A DNA stretch of 38,059 bases from the NCBI GenBank assembly GCA_002316675.1, contig DCDZ01000056.1, forward strand, positions 54,721-92,779. The letters are read 5' to 3'. The translations under genes and the position numbers were made by a program. Position 1 is the first letter of the stretch; the number at the start of each line of letters is the position of its first letter. The notes below the pieces were generated by a model, which was not told the origin of the DNA, did not search any database, and saw only the letters and a list, made by a program, of their open reading frames with translations. Positions 1-8,600 of this stretch are shown here, one piece after another. Source of the DNA: Tyzzerella sp. UBA1042. Lineage in GTDB: Bacteria; Bacillota; Clostridia; Lachnospirales; Anaerotignaceae.

Positions 1-245
1 TCAACGTGAGCATAGTGTCTGTTGGGTGTTTCATATTCAACGTGAGATGTGGAGATTGTGATACCACGTTCTCTTTCTTCGGGAGCTTTGTCAATGTTAT
101 CAAAAGCAACAGCTTCACCCAACTGATATCTGTTATACAGTGTCTTTGTAATCGCCGCTGTAAGAGTTGTTTTACCGTGGTCAACGTGACCAATCGTACC
201 AATATTTACATGAGGTTTGGTTCTTTCAAATTTTTGCTTTGCCAT
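1..245 (-). CDS. tuf: Elongation factor Tu, N-terminal part (gene runs off left edge)
   Basis: EF-Tu is the GTPase that delivers aminoacyl-tRNA to the ribosomal A site. About 81 codons are visible. The protein begins MAKQKFERTKPHVNIGT and carries the P-loop GHVDHGKT at about residues 19-26 and the switch I motif ERGITI with the following HVEYET. The ATG at 245 is preceded by a strong AAAGGAGG ribosome binding site. The rest of the gene lies outside the window. It is the last gene of the str group (rpsL-rpsG-fusA-tuf), but a separate promoter and leader hairpin lie between fusA and tuf, so it can also be transcribed alone. Identification is certain. Confidence 0.97.
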   Translation of the reverse strand, partial: MAKQKFERTKPHVNIGTIGHVDHGKTTLTAAITKTLYNRYQLGEAVAFDNIDKAPEERERGITISTSHVEYETPNRHYAHV

Positions 246-289
246 TTTAAATGATCCTCCTTTAGGTTTGTTGGAAATCTGTTGAGTTT

Positions 290-311
290 GGTGCATTTAC
301 GTGAATGCACC
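290..311 (-). other. Leader hairpin upstream of tuf
   Basis: An 8-bp perfect inverted repeat (GGTGCATT / AATGCACC, 6-nt loop) lies in the tuf 5' untranslated region, about 12 nt downstream of the predicted -10 box and about 45 nt before the start codon. There is no U-tract, so it is not a terminator. It may stabilise the mRNA or take part in regulation; the function is unknown. Confidence 0.55.
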
Positions 312-322
312 TATCGACTACA

Positions 323-351
323 ATTATATTAGACTTCCCTTGTTTTTGCAA
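323..351 (-). promoter_or_regulatory. Promoter for tuf
   Basis: On the minus strand the -35 box TTGCAA (346-351) and a perfect -10 box TATAAT (323-328) are separated by exactly 17 nt. It lies between the fusA stop (429) and the tuf start (245), so tuf has an independent sigma-A type promoter inside the str operon. Confidence 0.8.
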
Positions 352-428
352 TACTAAAATGTCCATACTATAGCTATTTCAGTATTTTTTCTAACCTGAA
401 AAACTTATTTATAAAGCATTTGTTTTTA

Positions 429-2510
429 TTATTTTTTACCTTCCAAAACCTTTTCCTGAACGGATTTGGGGCAAGGCTCGTAATGGTCAACTTCCATTAC
501 ATAAGTGCCACGGCCCTGTGTTTTAGAACGAAGGTCTGTGGAGTAGCCAAACATTTCAGCCAAGGGTACAAAGGAATGTACAACCTGCACACCGCTTCTT
601 GCATCCATGCCTTCAATACGGCCACGGCGAGAGTTAATATCACCGATAACATCACCCATATATTCCTCGGGAACGGAAACGGTAACCTTCATGATGGGCT
701 CCAGAAGTACGGCGTCACCTTTTCTCATTGCTTCCTTGAAAGCCATGGAACCGGCAACCTGATAAGCAGTCTCGGAAGAGTCAACTTCATGGTAAGAACC
801 ATCGTAAACTTCAGCCTTCACACCCAAAACTGGGTAGCCGCCTAAGATACCGCTCTGCATTGCCTGCTGAATCCCTTTATCAATGGCAGGGATATATTCC
901 TTGGGAATAGAGCCGCCGACAGTAGCATTGACAAATTCATAATTGTGCTCTGCATCTGTTCCGATGGGGAAGAAACGAACCTTACAATGACCATACTGGC
1001 CACGGCCGCCGGACTGACGTACAAACTTACCTTCCACATCAACAGCCTTACGGAAGGTTTCCTTATAGGATACCTGAGGTGCACCAACGTTTGCCTCTAC
1101 CTTGAATTCTCTCAGCAGACGGTCAACGATAATTTCCAAGTGCAGCTCACCCATACCGGCGATGATGGTCTGTCCTGTTTCAGCATTTGTGTAGGTCCTA
1201 AAGGTTGGATCCTCTTCCGCCAATTTTGCCAATGCAATACCCATTTTATCTCTGCCAGCCTTCGTTTTCGGCTCAATGGCAACTTCAATAACGGGTTCGG
1301 GGAATACCATGGATTCCAAAATAACTTCATGATCTTCGTCACAAATGGTATCGCCTGTTGTTGTCAGTTTAAAACCAACAGCTGCCGCAATATCACCGGA
1401 ATAAACCTTTTCAATTTCTTCTCTATGGTTTGCGTGCATCTGAAGGATACGTCCAACACGTTCCTTCTTACCCTTTGTAGAGTTATACACATAGGTGCCG
1501 GCATCCAATGTACCGGAATACACACGGAAGAAGGCAAGCTTTCCTACGAAAGGATCGTTCATGATCTTAAATGCCAAAGCGGAGAAAGGCTCTTCATCAG
1601 AAGAATGTCTTTCCACCTCTTCTCCCGTATCGGGGTCAACACCTTTAATTGCAGGGATGTCAATGGGTGCGGGCATATATTCAATAACACCGTCCAGAAG
1701 CTTCTGAACACCCTTGTTTCTGTATGCGGAACCGCAGAATACAGGAACCAGTTCGCAGCTGATGCAAGACTTACGAATGGCTGCTTTCAGCTGTTCTACG
1801 GAAGGTTCTTCCCCTTCCAAGTACATCATCATCAGCTCTTCATCTGTTTCGGCAACTGTTTCAACCAACAAACGTCTGTATTCTTCTGCTTTTTCTTTCA
1901 TATTATCGGGGATTTCCTGCTCGTCAACTTCTTTCCCCAAATCGTCTTCATAGATGAAAGCGTGCATATTCAATAGGTCGATAACACCAACAAAGTCGCT
2001 TTCAGCGCCGATGGGCAACTGCATAGCAACAGGGGTACAACCCAATCTTTTTTTCATCATATCAATAACATTGTAAAAATTCGCACCCATGATATCCATT
2101 TTATTAACGAATGCCATTCTGGGTACGTTATAATTATCCGCCTGACGCCATACCGTTTCAGACTGAGGTTCAACACCACCCTTTGCGCAGAATACGCAAA
2201 CAGCACCATCCAATACACGCAGAGAACGCTCAACTTCTACTGTAAAGTCAACGTGTCCTGGTGTATCAATGATATTAATTCTGTGATCATCCCAATGACA
2301 GGTCGTAGCGGCTGAAGTAATTGTAATACCTCTTTCCTGCTCCTGCTCCATCCAGTCCATTGTCGCTGTACCCTCATGGGTATCACCGATTTTATAGTTA
2401 CGGCCTGTATAAAACAAAATACGTTCTGTCAGAGTAGTCTTACCTGCGTCGATATGAGCCATAATACCAATATTTCTGGTTCTCTCCAGCGGAAATGCTC
2501 TTTTTGCCAC
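429..2510 (-). CDS. fusA: Elongation factor G
   Basis: EF-G is the translocation GTPase that moves tRNA-mRNA through the ribosome and, with RRF, recycles ribosomes. The 693-residue length is normal for bacterial EF-G. The G1 motif AHIDAGKTT is at about 18-26, G3 DTPGHVD at 82-88 and G4 NKMD at 136-139. The domain IV region (SGGRGQYGH, about residue 505) and a C-terminal domain V ending in a lysine-rich tail are present. The start is GTG at 2510 with AAAGGAGG upstream, fitting the conserved N-terminus (AKRAFPLERTRNIGIMAH). It follows rpsG in the str operon after a 120-nt gap. It is a single complete copy with no sign of disruption. Confidence 0.98.
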   Translation of the reverse strand: MAKRAFPLERTRNIGIMAHIDAGKTTLTERILFYTGRNYKIGDTHEGTATMDWMEQEQERGITITSAATTCHWDDHRINIIDTPGHVDFTVEVERSLRVLDGAVCVFCAKGGVEPQSETVWRQADNYNVPRMAFVNKMDIMGANFYNVIDMMKKRLGCTPVAMQLPIGAESDFVGVIDLLNMHAFIYEDDLGKEVDEQEIPDNMKEKAEEYRRLLVETVAETDEELMMMYLEGEEPSVEQLKAAIRKSCISCELVPVFCGSAYRNKGVQKLLDGVIEYMPAPIDIPAIKGVDPDTGEEVERHSSDEEPFSALAFKIMNDPFVGKLAFFRVYSGTLDAGTYVYNSTKGKKERVGRILQMHANHREEIEKVYSGDIAAAVGFKLTTTGDTICDEDHEVILESMVFPEPVIEVAIEPKTKAGRDKMGIALAKLAEEDPTFRTYTNAETGQTIIAGMGELHLEIIVDRLLREFKVEANVGAPQVSYKETFRKAVDVEGKFVRQSGGRGQYGHCKVRFFPIGTDAEHNYEFVNATVGGSIPKEYIPAIDKGIQQAMQSGILGGYPVLGVKAEVYDGSYHEVDSSETAYQVAGSMAFKEAMRKGDAVLLEPIMKVTVSVPEEYMGDVIGDINSRRGRIEGMDARSGVQVVHSFVPLAEMFGYSTDLRSKTQGRGTYVMEVDHYEPCPKSVQEKVLEGKK

Positions 2511-2630
2511 GCTTTACTCCTCCTTTGTTATCCTTCATTAAAACAAAAACCAAACGAAAGGGTTAGGCACATCTTGAAAATGGGCCCAAAGAACATTCTG
2601 TCCAAATCCTTTCGCATCCATTCCGGTTGA

Positions 2631-3101
2631 TTACCACTTAAAATGGGAGAAAGCCTTGTTTGCTTCTGCCATTTTGTGTGTTTCGTCTTTCTTTTTGCAA
2701 GCACCACCGGCATTACTCAATGCATCGATGATTTCATTTGCCAAACGATCGACCATGGTTTTTTCGCCACGTTTTCTGGAAAAGATGGTTAACCAACGCA
2801 GACCCAGAGTCTGACGTCTTTCCGGTCTGATTTCCATAGGAACCTGATAAGTTGCACCGCCGACACGACGTGCTTTTACTTCCAATACAGGCATGATATT
2901 GCCCAAAGCTTCCTCGAAAGCTTCCAGCGCCTCTTTCCCTGTCTTTTCTGCTACTTTGTCGAATGCACCATAAACGATCTTTTCAGAAACACCCTTTTTA
3001 CCGTCAAGCATAATGCTGTTGATCAGCTTTGTTACAAGCTTGCTATTGTAAACGGGGTCTGCTAAAACTTCTCTTTTCGCAACATGTCCTTTTCTTGGCA
3101 C
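2631..3101 (-). CDS. rpsG: 30S ribosomal protein S7
   Basis: S7 nucleates assembly of the 3' domain of 16S rRNA and lines the mRNA exit channel. The start is the GTG at 3101, giving the standard 156-residue protein that begins PRKGHVAKREVLADPVYNSK and ends KMAEANKAFSHFKW. AAGGAGGG lies 7-8 nt upstream. The reading frame stays open upstream to 3179, but that extension matches nothing in S7 and crosses the ribosome binding site and a leader hairpin, so it is rejected. It is the second gene of the str operon, between rpsL and fusA. In E. coli S7 autoregulates through the S12-S7 spacer; a hairpin sits in the equivalent place here. Confidence 0.96.
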   Translation of the reverse strand: MPRKGHVAKREVLADPVYNSKLVTKLINSIMLDGKKGVSEKIVYGAFDKVAEKTGKEALEAFEEALGNIMPVLEVKARRVGGATYQVPMEIRPERRQTLGLRWLTIFSRKRGEKTMVDRLANEIIDALSNAGGACKKKDETHKMAEANKAFSHFKW

Positions 3102-3142
3102 GATTCTTCCCTCCTTAATGAATAATAATATTCTCGGTACTC

Positions 3143-3162
3143 CACGGGATATATAGCCCGTG
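3143..3162 (-). other. Hairpin in rpsL-rpsG spacer, candidate S7 regulatory element
   Basis: A 6-bp GC-rich inverted repeat (CACGGG / CCCGTG, 8-nt AT loop) lies in the 150-nt rpsL-rpsG spacer, about 40 nt before the rpsG GTG. No U-tract follows, so it is not a terminator. Its position corresponds to the S7 translational operator known in enterobacteria. No sequence identity to that operator is claimed. Confidence 0.4.
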
Positions 3163-3251
3163 TTTTCATGCCTTAACATTCAATGTATATCTCGTCTAAG
3201 CAATCGCAGATTGTATTGATCTGTATAAGGCATTTCTATTTTTCAGTTAAA

Positions 3252-3674
3252 TTACTTCTTTGCTGCTTTGGGGCGTTTTGCGCCGTATTTGGATCTAGCC
3301 TGCATTCTCTTTGCAACGCCTGCTGTATCCAAGGTTCCTCTGACGATGTGATAACGCACACCGGGAAGATCCTTTACTCTACCGCCTCTGATCAAAACAA
3401 CGCTATGCTCCTGAAGGTTGTGGCCTTCACCGGGGATATACGCAGAAACTTCGATACCATTGGAAAGACGAACCCTAGCGATCTTTCTGAGCGCGGAGTT
3501 AGGCTTCTTTGGTGTGGAAGTCTTTACTGCTGTACATACACCACGCTTCTGAGGAGAAGAAACATCTGTCGCTTTCTTCTGCAGAGAGTTCAAGCCCTTC
3601 TGCAAAGCGGGTGCTGTTGATTTTTTCTCGATAGTCTGTCTGCCTTTTCTTACTAACTGATTAAACGTAGGCAT
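3252..3674 (-). CDS. rpsL: 30S ribosomal protein S12
   Basis: S12 sits at the decoding centre and controls translational accuracy. The protein has 140 residues, the usual Firmicute length, beginning MPTFNQLVRKGRQ. It carries the conserved TPKKPNSALRK and GGRVKDLPGVRYH segments. Both lysines at the classic streptomycin-resistance sites are wild type, so no target-site resistance is visible. The ATG at 3674 has AGGAGGTG upstream. It is the first gene of the str operon here, with its own promoter about 110 nt upstream. The ybxF/L7Ae-like gene that often sits between rpoC and rpsL is absent and a two-gene accessory cassette occupies that place. Confidence 0.98.
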   Translation of the reverse strand: MPTFNQLVRKGRQTIEKKSTAPALQKGLNSLQKKATDVSSPQKRGVCTAVKTSTPKKPNSALRKIARVRLSNGIEVSAYIPGEGHNLQEHSVVLIRGGRVKDLPGVRYHIVRGTLDTAGVAKRMQARSKYGAKRPKAAKK

Positions 3675-3786
3675 TCATTGCACCTCCTTATAAGATATAA
3701 TACGATCTGCTCTTGCAATACTTTTGCCTTTATAGTGAACAAATACAGGCACGCTTAGAAAAGCCCATAGTTGTAGACACTAGGAA

Positions 3787-3815
3787 ATTCTATCATCCAA
3801 TACCTGAAAAGTCAA
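3787..3815 (-). promoter_or_regulatory. Promoter for the rpsL-rpsG-fusA operon
   Basis: On the minus strand, -35 TTGACT (3810-3815) and -10 TAGAAT (3787-3792) are spaced 17 nt. The predicted transcript start near 3780 leaves a leader of about 105 nt before rpsL. It lies just downstream of the terminator that closes the preceding cassette, so the str genes have a dedicated promoter and do not depend on rpoBC read-through. Confidence 0.8.
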
Positions 3816-3903
3816 GGTTTTTTTATGAAATAACAGGTATTTTGCTTACACTTCACCTGTTATTTACATTTTACAAAACATTCTTGCAGTTCGTTAATAG
3901 GCT

Positions 3904-3964
3904 AAGACGAAAAATAGGCAGATAGCGCCTTACACGTCTGCCATCTGCCTATTTTTTCGTCTTT
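3904..3964 (-). terminator. Strong terminator closing the accessory cassette
   Basis: A 20-nt inverted repeat (3904-3923 against 3943-3964, one extra T in the right arm) has a loop of about 19 nt. Both arms contain A/T runs at the base, so the hairpin ends in a T-run on either strand. It follows the 122-residue membrane protein gene and separates it from the rpsL promoter. Confidence 0.85.
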
Positions 3965-3976
3965 ATCATAAACGAT

Positions 3977-4345
3977 TTATTTTTCTCTGTCATTTGGAAT
4001 ACTTTGAGCGGACTTTTCTTCCCCCTGGCCGTCTTTCCATGCATCCTCCCATAATTCCCGAAACCATGGAGCCATTAGCATAGAAAATCTTATTAAGGAA
4101 ATACACATCGAAAATACAGCTAAAGCAAAAATGCACACGACATATCCTAAACTACTGTTTAACAACGAGAGCTCTACTACACCATCCACATCAACGACAA
4201 CCACTTTTTCATAAGCAAGAAAGCAAAATACAATAATGGTAATTTGAAGAACAGTGATCATTAATTCATAAATAACAATGCGCCTTTTCAGAACCGCTCC
4301 CCTATCTTCTCTTGACATTTCTCTAATATCACCATTTTTGCTCAT
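3977..4345 (-). CDS. Small two-helix membrane protein, candidate immunity protein
   Basis: I do not recognise a family. The 122-residue protein has a charged N-terminus (about 1-22), a first hydrophobic helix at about 26-45 (VIYELMITVLQITIIVFCFL), a short outside loop with VVVVDVDGVVEL, a second helix at about 68-92, and a charged C-terminal tail of about 30 residues. It has a good AAGGAGA ribosome binding site and starts 35 nt after the stop of the secreted-protein gene, so the two are probably co-transcribed. A terminator follows immediately. Small integral membrane proteins encoded directly after a secreted antibacterial protein are often immunity proteins. That role is inferred from context alone. 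Other possibilities are a secretion helper or an unrelated membrane protein. Confidence 0.8.
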   Translation of the reverse strand: MSKNGDIREMSREDRGAVLKRRIVIYELMITVLQITIIVFCFLAYEKVVVVDVDGVVELSLLNSSLGYVVCIFALAVFSMCISLIRFSMLMAPWFRELWEDAWKDGQGEEKSAQSIPNDREK

Positions 4346-4380
4346 AGCTTTCTCTCCTTACATTAAGTGTATCTGTTTAT

Positions 4381-5343
4381 TTAGTAATACTGATGGCAAG
4401 AATAAACAGTCATATTTGAGGAATCTCCGCCAAAATTCTTTTCTGTATACCAAGTTTGTATTTCTTTATGTACCGTGAGCAGATTCCCTACTACATGCCC
4501 ATTTTTATGGTAGTATACTTTGGATTTAAATGATAAGTTTTTCATTGTCCCATCATACAAACTTCCTAAATCCCTAAGTAAACTTACTACATCAAAAGCA
4601 ATAGCTGGGGTGACAAACCCCCAGAGTCCTGTTTCCGCCTCTAAACTCGCTGCCATTCCCAACACTATGGTTATTAAGGCAGTATCCGAAATTAATTCTA
4701 TTGCCTTCCCCAATCTAACGTCAGAAGACTTTGCTGTAAACTGATAATCTGAATAATCACCGGCTTTGCCATAAGGGCAAGATGTCGTCTGCCATTGATC
4801 CGATCCACCACTCCTCACTACTACGCTATCTTTGTAAGCTTCTAAACTATTATTGTTATTGTCCTTTTCAATCTCTACAGAAAAAGTAACTTCATTTCCA
4901 TCAAGATAAATTTTCCCATCATTTGATAATGTAACTTGATTTTCAATTTCTCCTTCTTTTACTGACAAATTGACTGTTCCATTATCCAAAATAGAAATAT
5001 TCCCTTCTGTAGGCATCCCATTTTCTTGTTTCCCTACAAAAGTCAAACCCTCGTTTTCTATCCTTGTACTCTCTATGTTTTCCATGGGCATAACATAATA
5101 ATTTAACAGCTGCAATTCCAACCTAGAATCATTTTTAGCATCCAAAGATATAATTTTATTGTCAACTAGTATCTTTTCACTAGCCTTTTGCTGAAAATCA
5201 CTTAAATCTGTATTTTCATACATGCTTTCAATAAAAAGGGAAGTTGCAGCAGTATCTGTAATATCTGAAGTTTCTGCCGCAAATGCCGAAACAGGTGAAA
5301 ACGCCAATACAAAACCTAGCATCATAGAAATAAATTTCTTCAT
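4381..5343 (-). CDS. Secreted protein of unknown family, candidate pore-forming bacteriocin or toxin
   Basis: The 320-residue protein has a clear Sec signal peptide (MKKFISMMLGFVLAFSPVSAFA, cleavage near residue 22-23). The N-terminal half (about 30-165) is polar with short beta-like repeats (GNISILDNGTVNLSV, GKIYLDGNEVTFSV). The C-terminal half holds the only two mature cysteines (189 and 316), which could form a disulfide around two hydrophobic segments (about 217-233 and 239-257) separated by a short acidic turn. A helical hydrophobic hairpin of this type is typical of pore-forming proteins, but no family was recognised. No catalytic motif or cell-wall anchor (LPXTG, SLH) is seen. The ATG at 5343 is preceded by GAAGGAGG. 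The gene looks more AT-rich than its ribosomal neighbours, suggesting acquisition. The small membrane protein gene follows. Confidence 0.85.
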   Translation of the reverse strand: MKKFISMMLGFVLAFSPVSAFAAETSDITDTAATSLFIESMYENTDLSDFQQKASEKILVDNKIISLDAKNDSRLELQLLNYYVMPMENIESTRIENEGLTFVGKQENGMPTEGNISILDNGTVNLSVKEGEIENQVTLSNDGKIYLDGNEVTFSVEIEKDNNNNSLEAYKDSVVVRSGGSDQWQTTSCPYGKAGDYSDYQFTAKSSDVRLGKAIELISDTALITIVLGMAASLEAETGLWGFVTPAIAFDVVSLLRDLGSLYDGTMKNLSFKSKVYYHKNGHVVGNLLTVHKEIQTWYTEKNFGGDSSNMTVYSCHQYY

Positions 5344-5436
5344 ATTCTTTTTCCTCCTTCAATCTATACTTAAAATTAATTCATGTCAACCTTTTCTTTT
5401 ATTCTTAAAAACATTGTGCACTTTGTTTTCAAGCTA

Positions 5437-5464
5437 AGTATACCCCCCCCAACCACGGCGTCAA
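5437..5464 (-). promoter_or_regulatory. Promoter with G8 tract in the spacer, candidate phase-variable switch
   Basis: On the minus strand, -35 TTGACG (5459-5464) and -10 TATACT (5437-5442) are each 5/6 matches to consensus, spaced 16 nt. The downstream half of the spacer is eight consecutive G residues (5443-5450). Slippage by one base would change the spacer to 15 or 17 nt and alter promoter strength, as established for porA and opc of Neisseria. It lies 94 bp upstream of the secreted-protein start codon. Confidence 0.6.
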
Positions 5465-5569
5465 ACATATTGTATCGACATTATACTACAATGTAATTAT
5501 TACTGTATTTATATATAATATAACTATATGCAAGTTTAAAAAAAATTTCTTTCTCTCGGATATATAAAA

Positions 5570-5607
5570 AAGAGAAAGCTTATGCCATAAACATAAACTT
5601 TCTCTCT
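5570..5607 (-). terminator. Terminator of rpoB-rpoC
   Basis: A stem of about 13 bp (AGAGAAAG-TTATG against CATAA-CTTTCTCTC, one mismatch) has a short loop. On the minus strand it is followed by TTTTTTATAT. It begins about 70 nt after the rpoC stop codon. Confidence 0.85.
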
Positions 5608-5674
5608 TAAATTAACACCATACTTAACGGATGGCAATTGTCCCACATTATGAAAGGTAGGGCTACTTAGTCCA

Positions 5675-8600
5675 TTAAATCATATCTTCTTCATCCATAT
5701 AGATTTCATCATCCTGAAAATCGCTTCCGATGCCTTCAGGTTCGATTTCTATATTGCGATATCTAGGCATACCTGTTCCTGCTGGAATCAGCTTACCAAT
5801 AATAACGTTCTCCTTCAGACCAATCAATGGATCAATTTTACCCTTGATTGCAGCTTCCGTCAGAACTCTTGTTGTTTCCTGGAAGGATGCCGCAGACAAG
5901 AAGGAGTCTGTTGCCAAGGAAGCCTTGGTGATACCCAAAAGAACACGAGCACCGTTTGCAGGTGTTTTGCCATCTGCCTCCATCGCAGCATTTGTATTCT
6001 CGAAGGTCAGCCAGTCAACCAAGCTGCCGGGCAGGAACTCTGTATCCCCGTTTTCTTCGATTTTTACACGCTTCAGCATCTGGCGAACGATAACCTCAAT
6101 ATGCTTATCGTTGATTTCTACACCCTGCAGGCGATATACACGCTGCACTTCCTGAATCATATAATCCTGCACACCCCGCAGGCCCTTGATTTTCAAAATA
6201 TCGTGGGGGTTCACGCTACCCTCTGTAATTTCATCGCCCGCTTCCACCACATCGCCGTCGTAAACCTTAATTCTGGAGCCGTAAGGAATGAGGTAATCCT
6301 TAATTTCTCCTGTCTCACGGTTTTCTATTGTAACTTCTCTCTTTTTCTTTGTATCCTTTAAGGTAACACGTCCGCCAAACTCTGCAATAATTGCAAGGCC
6401 CTTGGGCTTTCTTGCCTCGAACAACTCTTCGACACGAGGAAGACCCTGGGTAATATCATCCCCCGCAATACCACCAGTATGGAAGGTACGCATTGTCAGC
6501 TGTGTACCGGGCTCGCCAATGGACTGTGCGGCAATAATACCAACGGATTCACCGATGCGCACATATCTGCCGCTGGCCATATTGGCACCATAGCACTTTG
6601 CACAAATACCGATGTTGGAACGACAGGTCAATACGGTACGGATCAATACCTTTTTGATGCCGGCCTTTTCAATCTGCTCCGCCTGATCAAAGCTGATCAT
6701 GGTATCGGCAGGAACAATGATGTCTCCTGTTTCGGGGTGAATGACATCCAGAACAGACCATCTGCCGCGGATTCTATCCTGCAGTCCTTCAATCACTTCG
6801 TTGCCGTCCATAAATGCGGATACCCATAAGCCGGGGGCTTCCTTATCGCTGTCTTCGCAGCAATCCCATTCACGAATGATAATATCCTGTGATACGTCTA
6901 CCAAACGACGGGTCAAATAACCGGAATCGGCGGTTCTAAGGGCTGTATCTGTCAAGCCCTTTCTCGCACCATGGGCGGAGATGAAGTACTCCAATACCGT
7001 TAAGCCTTCACGGAAGTTAGCCTTGATAGGCAACTCGATGATACCGCCGGAAGGGTTTGCCATCAAACCACGCATACCTGCAAGCTGTTTAATCTGGCTA
7101 TTGGAACCACGGGCACCGGAGTTGGCCATCATATAAATATTGTTATATTTACCCAAGCCTGCCAACAGTGCCACTGTAATCTTTTCATTGGCAATATTCC
7201 ATGCTTCAATAACCTTATTATGACGCTCTTCATCGGTCATCAAACCACGTCTGAACTTCCTTGTAATCAATTCTACCTTATCCTCCGCTTCCGCAAGGAA
7301 TTGGGGTTTTTCCTTTGGAATTTCCATATCGGATACGGAAACTGTCAAGGCCGCTCTGGTGGAGAACTTATACCCCAAGGACTTAATTTTATCCAAAACT
7401 GCCGCAGTTTCGGTAGAACCGCAACGGTTAATGCATCTGTTGATAATCTTACCGATCTGCTTTTTATCTACCAAGAAGTCAATTTCGTAGCGGAATTTTT
7501 CCGCATCATTGTTTCTATCTACATAACCCAAACTCTGGGGAATGGCTTCGTTAAAGATGATTCTGCCCACAGTGGTGCGCACCATACGGGTTTCTGCAAC
7601 ACCGTCAAAGGTAAGCACACGCTTCACACGAATGACCTCATGCAGCGTAATCTGGTGGTTATCGTAAGCAAGAATTGCTTCTTTTTCGTCCTTAAAGGCC
7701 TTCATAATCAAATCACCTTTTGCCCGAACCACATTGCCTGCCTCATCCAGCAGATCCTCTTCATAGCGTGCATTCAAATCTTCTCTTTCCAGGGTCAAAT
7801 AATACATACCCAGAATCATATCCTGAGAAGGCACCGTTACAGGGGCACCATCAGAAGGCTTCAAAAGGTTGTTGGGAGAAAGCAGTAAGAAACGGCATTC
7901 TGCCTGAGCCTCCACGGAAAGGGGAACGTGCACTGCCATCTGGTCACCATCAAAGTCGGCATTATAAGCAGTACATACCAAGGGATGCAGCTTAATAGCA
8001 CGGCCTTCTACCAAAACGGGCTCAAACGCCTGAATGCCCAATCTATGCAGTGTTGGGGCACGGTTCAGCATAACGGGATGCTCTTTGATTACATCCTCCA
8101 ATATATCCCAAACCTCAGTTTGCAATCTTTCAACCATTCTTTTGGCGGATTTGATGTTGTGTGCCAAACCATCCTCCACCAGCTTCTTCATAACAAAAGG
8201 CTTGAATAATTCAATGGCCATTTCCTTAGGCAGCCCGCACTGATAAATTTTCAGCTCGGGGCCGACAACGATAACGGAACGACCAGAATAGTCAACACGC
8301 TTACCCAAAAGATTCTGACGGAAACGTCCCTGCTTCCCCTTCAGCATATCGGAAAGGGATTTCAAGGCACGGTTACCGGGGCCTGTTACAGGCCGACCGC
8401 GTCTGCCGTTATCGATCAAGGCATCTACCGCTTCCTGCAGCATTCTCTTTTCGTTTCTGACAATAATATCCGGCGCGCCCAAATCCAGCAATCTTTTCAG
8501 ACGGTTATTTCTGTTGATGACACGTCTGTAAAGATCATTTAAGTCGCTTGTGGCAAAACGTCCGCCATCCAGCTGCACCATAGGACGAATATCAGGAGGG

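Larger units (their letters stand above)
5344..5674 (-). other. Control region between rpoC and the secreted-protein gene
   Basis: This 331-bp stretch without a gene holds the rpoC terminator (5570-5607), an AT-rich segment with short inverted repeats (ACATT-N7-AATGT at 5478-5494, GTAAT-N-ATTAC at 5493-5503), a perfect TATAAT on the minus strand at 5480-5485 without a good -35 box, the G-tract promoter at 5437-5464, and a leader of about 87 nt. A TTGACA-N17-TAGATT pair very close to the start codon is present but would place the transcript start inside the ribosome binding site. Confidence 0.6.

Noticed and set aside
945..1976. 343-codon plus-strand frame opposite fusA
   Set aside because: A mirror frame of EF-G without any protein-like signature.
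3102..3179. N-terminal extension of rpsG to 3179
   Set aside because: The S7 N-terminus begins at the GTG at 3101 with AAGGAGGG upstream; the extension crosses a leader hairpin.
5364..5392. TTGACA-N17-TAGATT promoter-like pair just before the secreted-protein gene
   Set aside because: It would start transcription inside the GAAGGAGG ribosome binding site, so it cannot give a normally translated mRNA.
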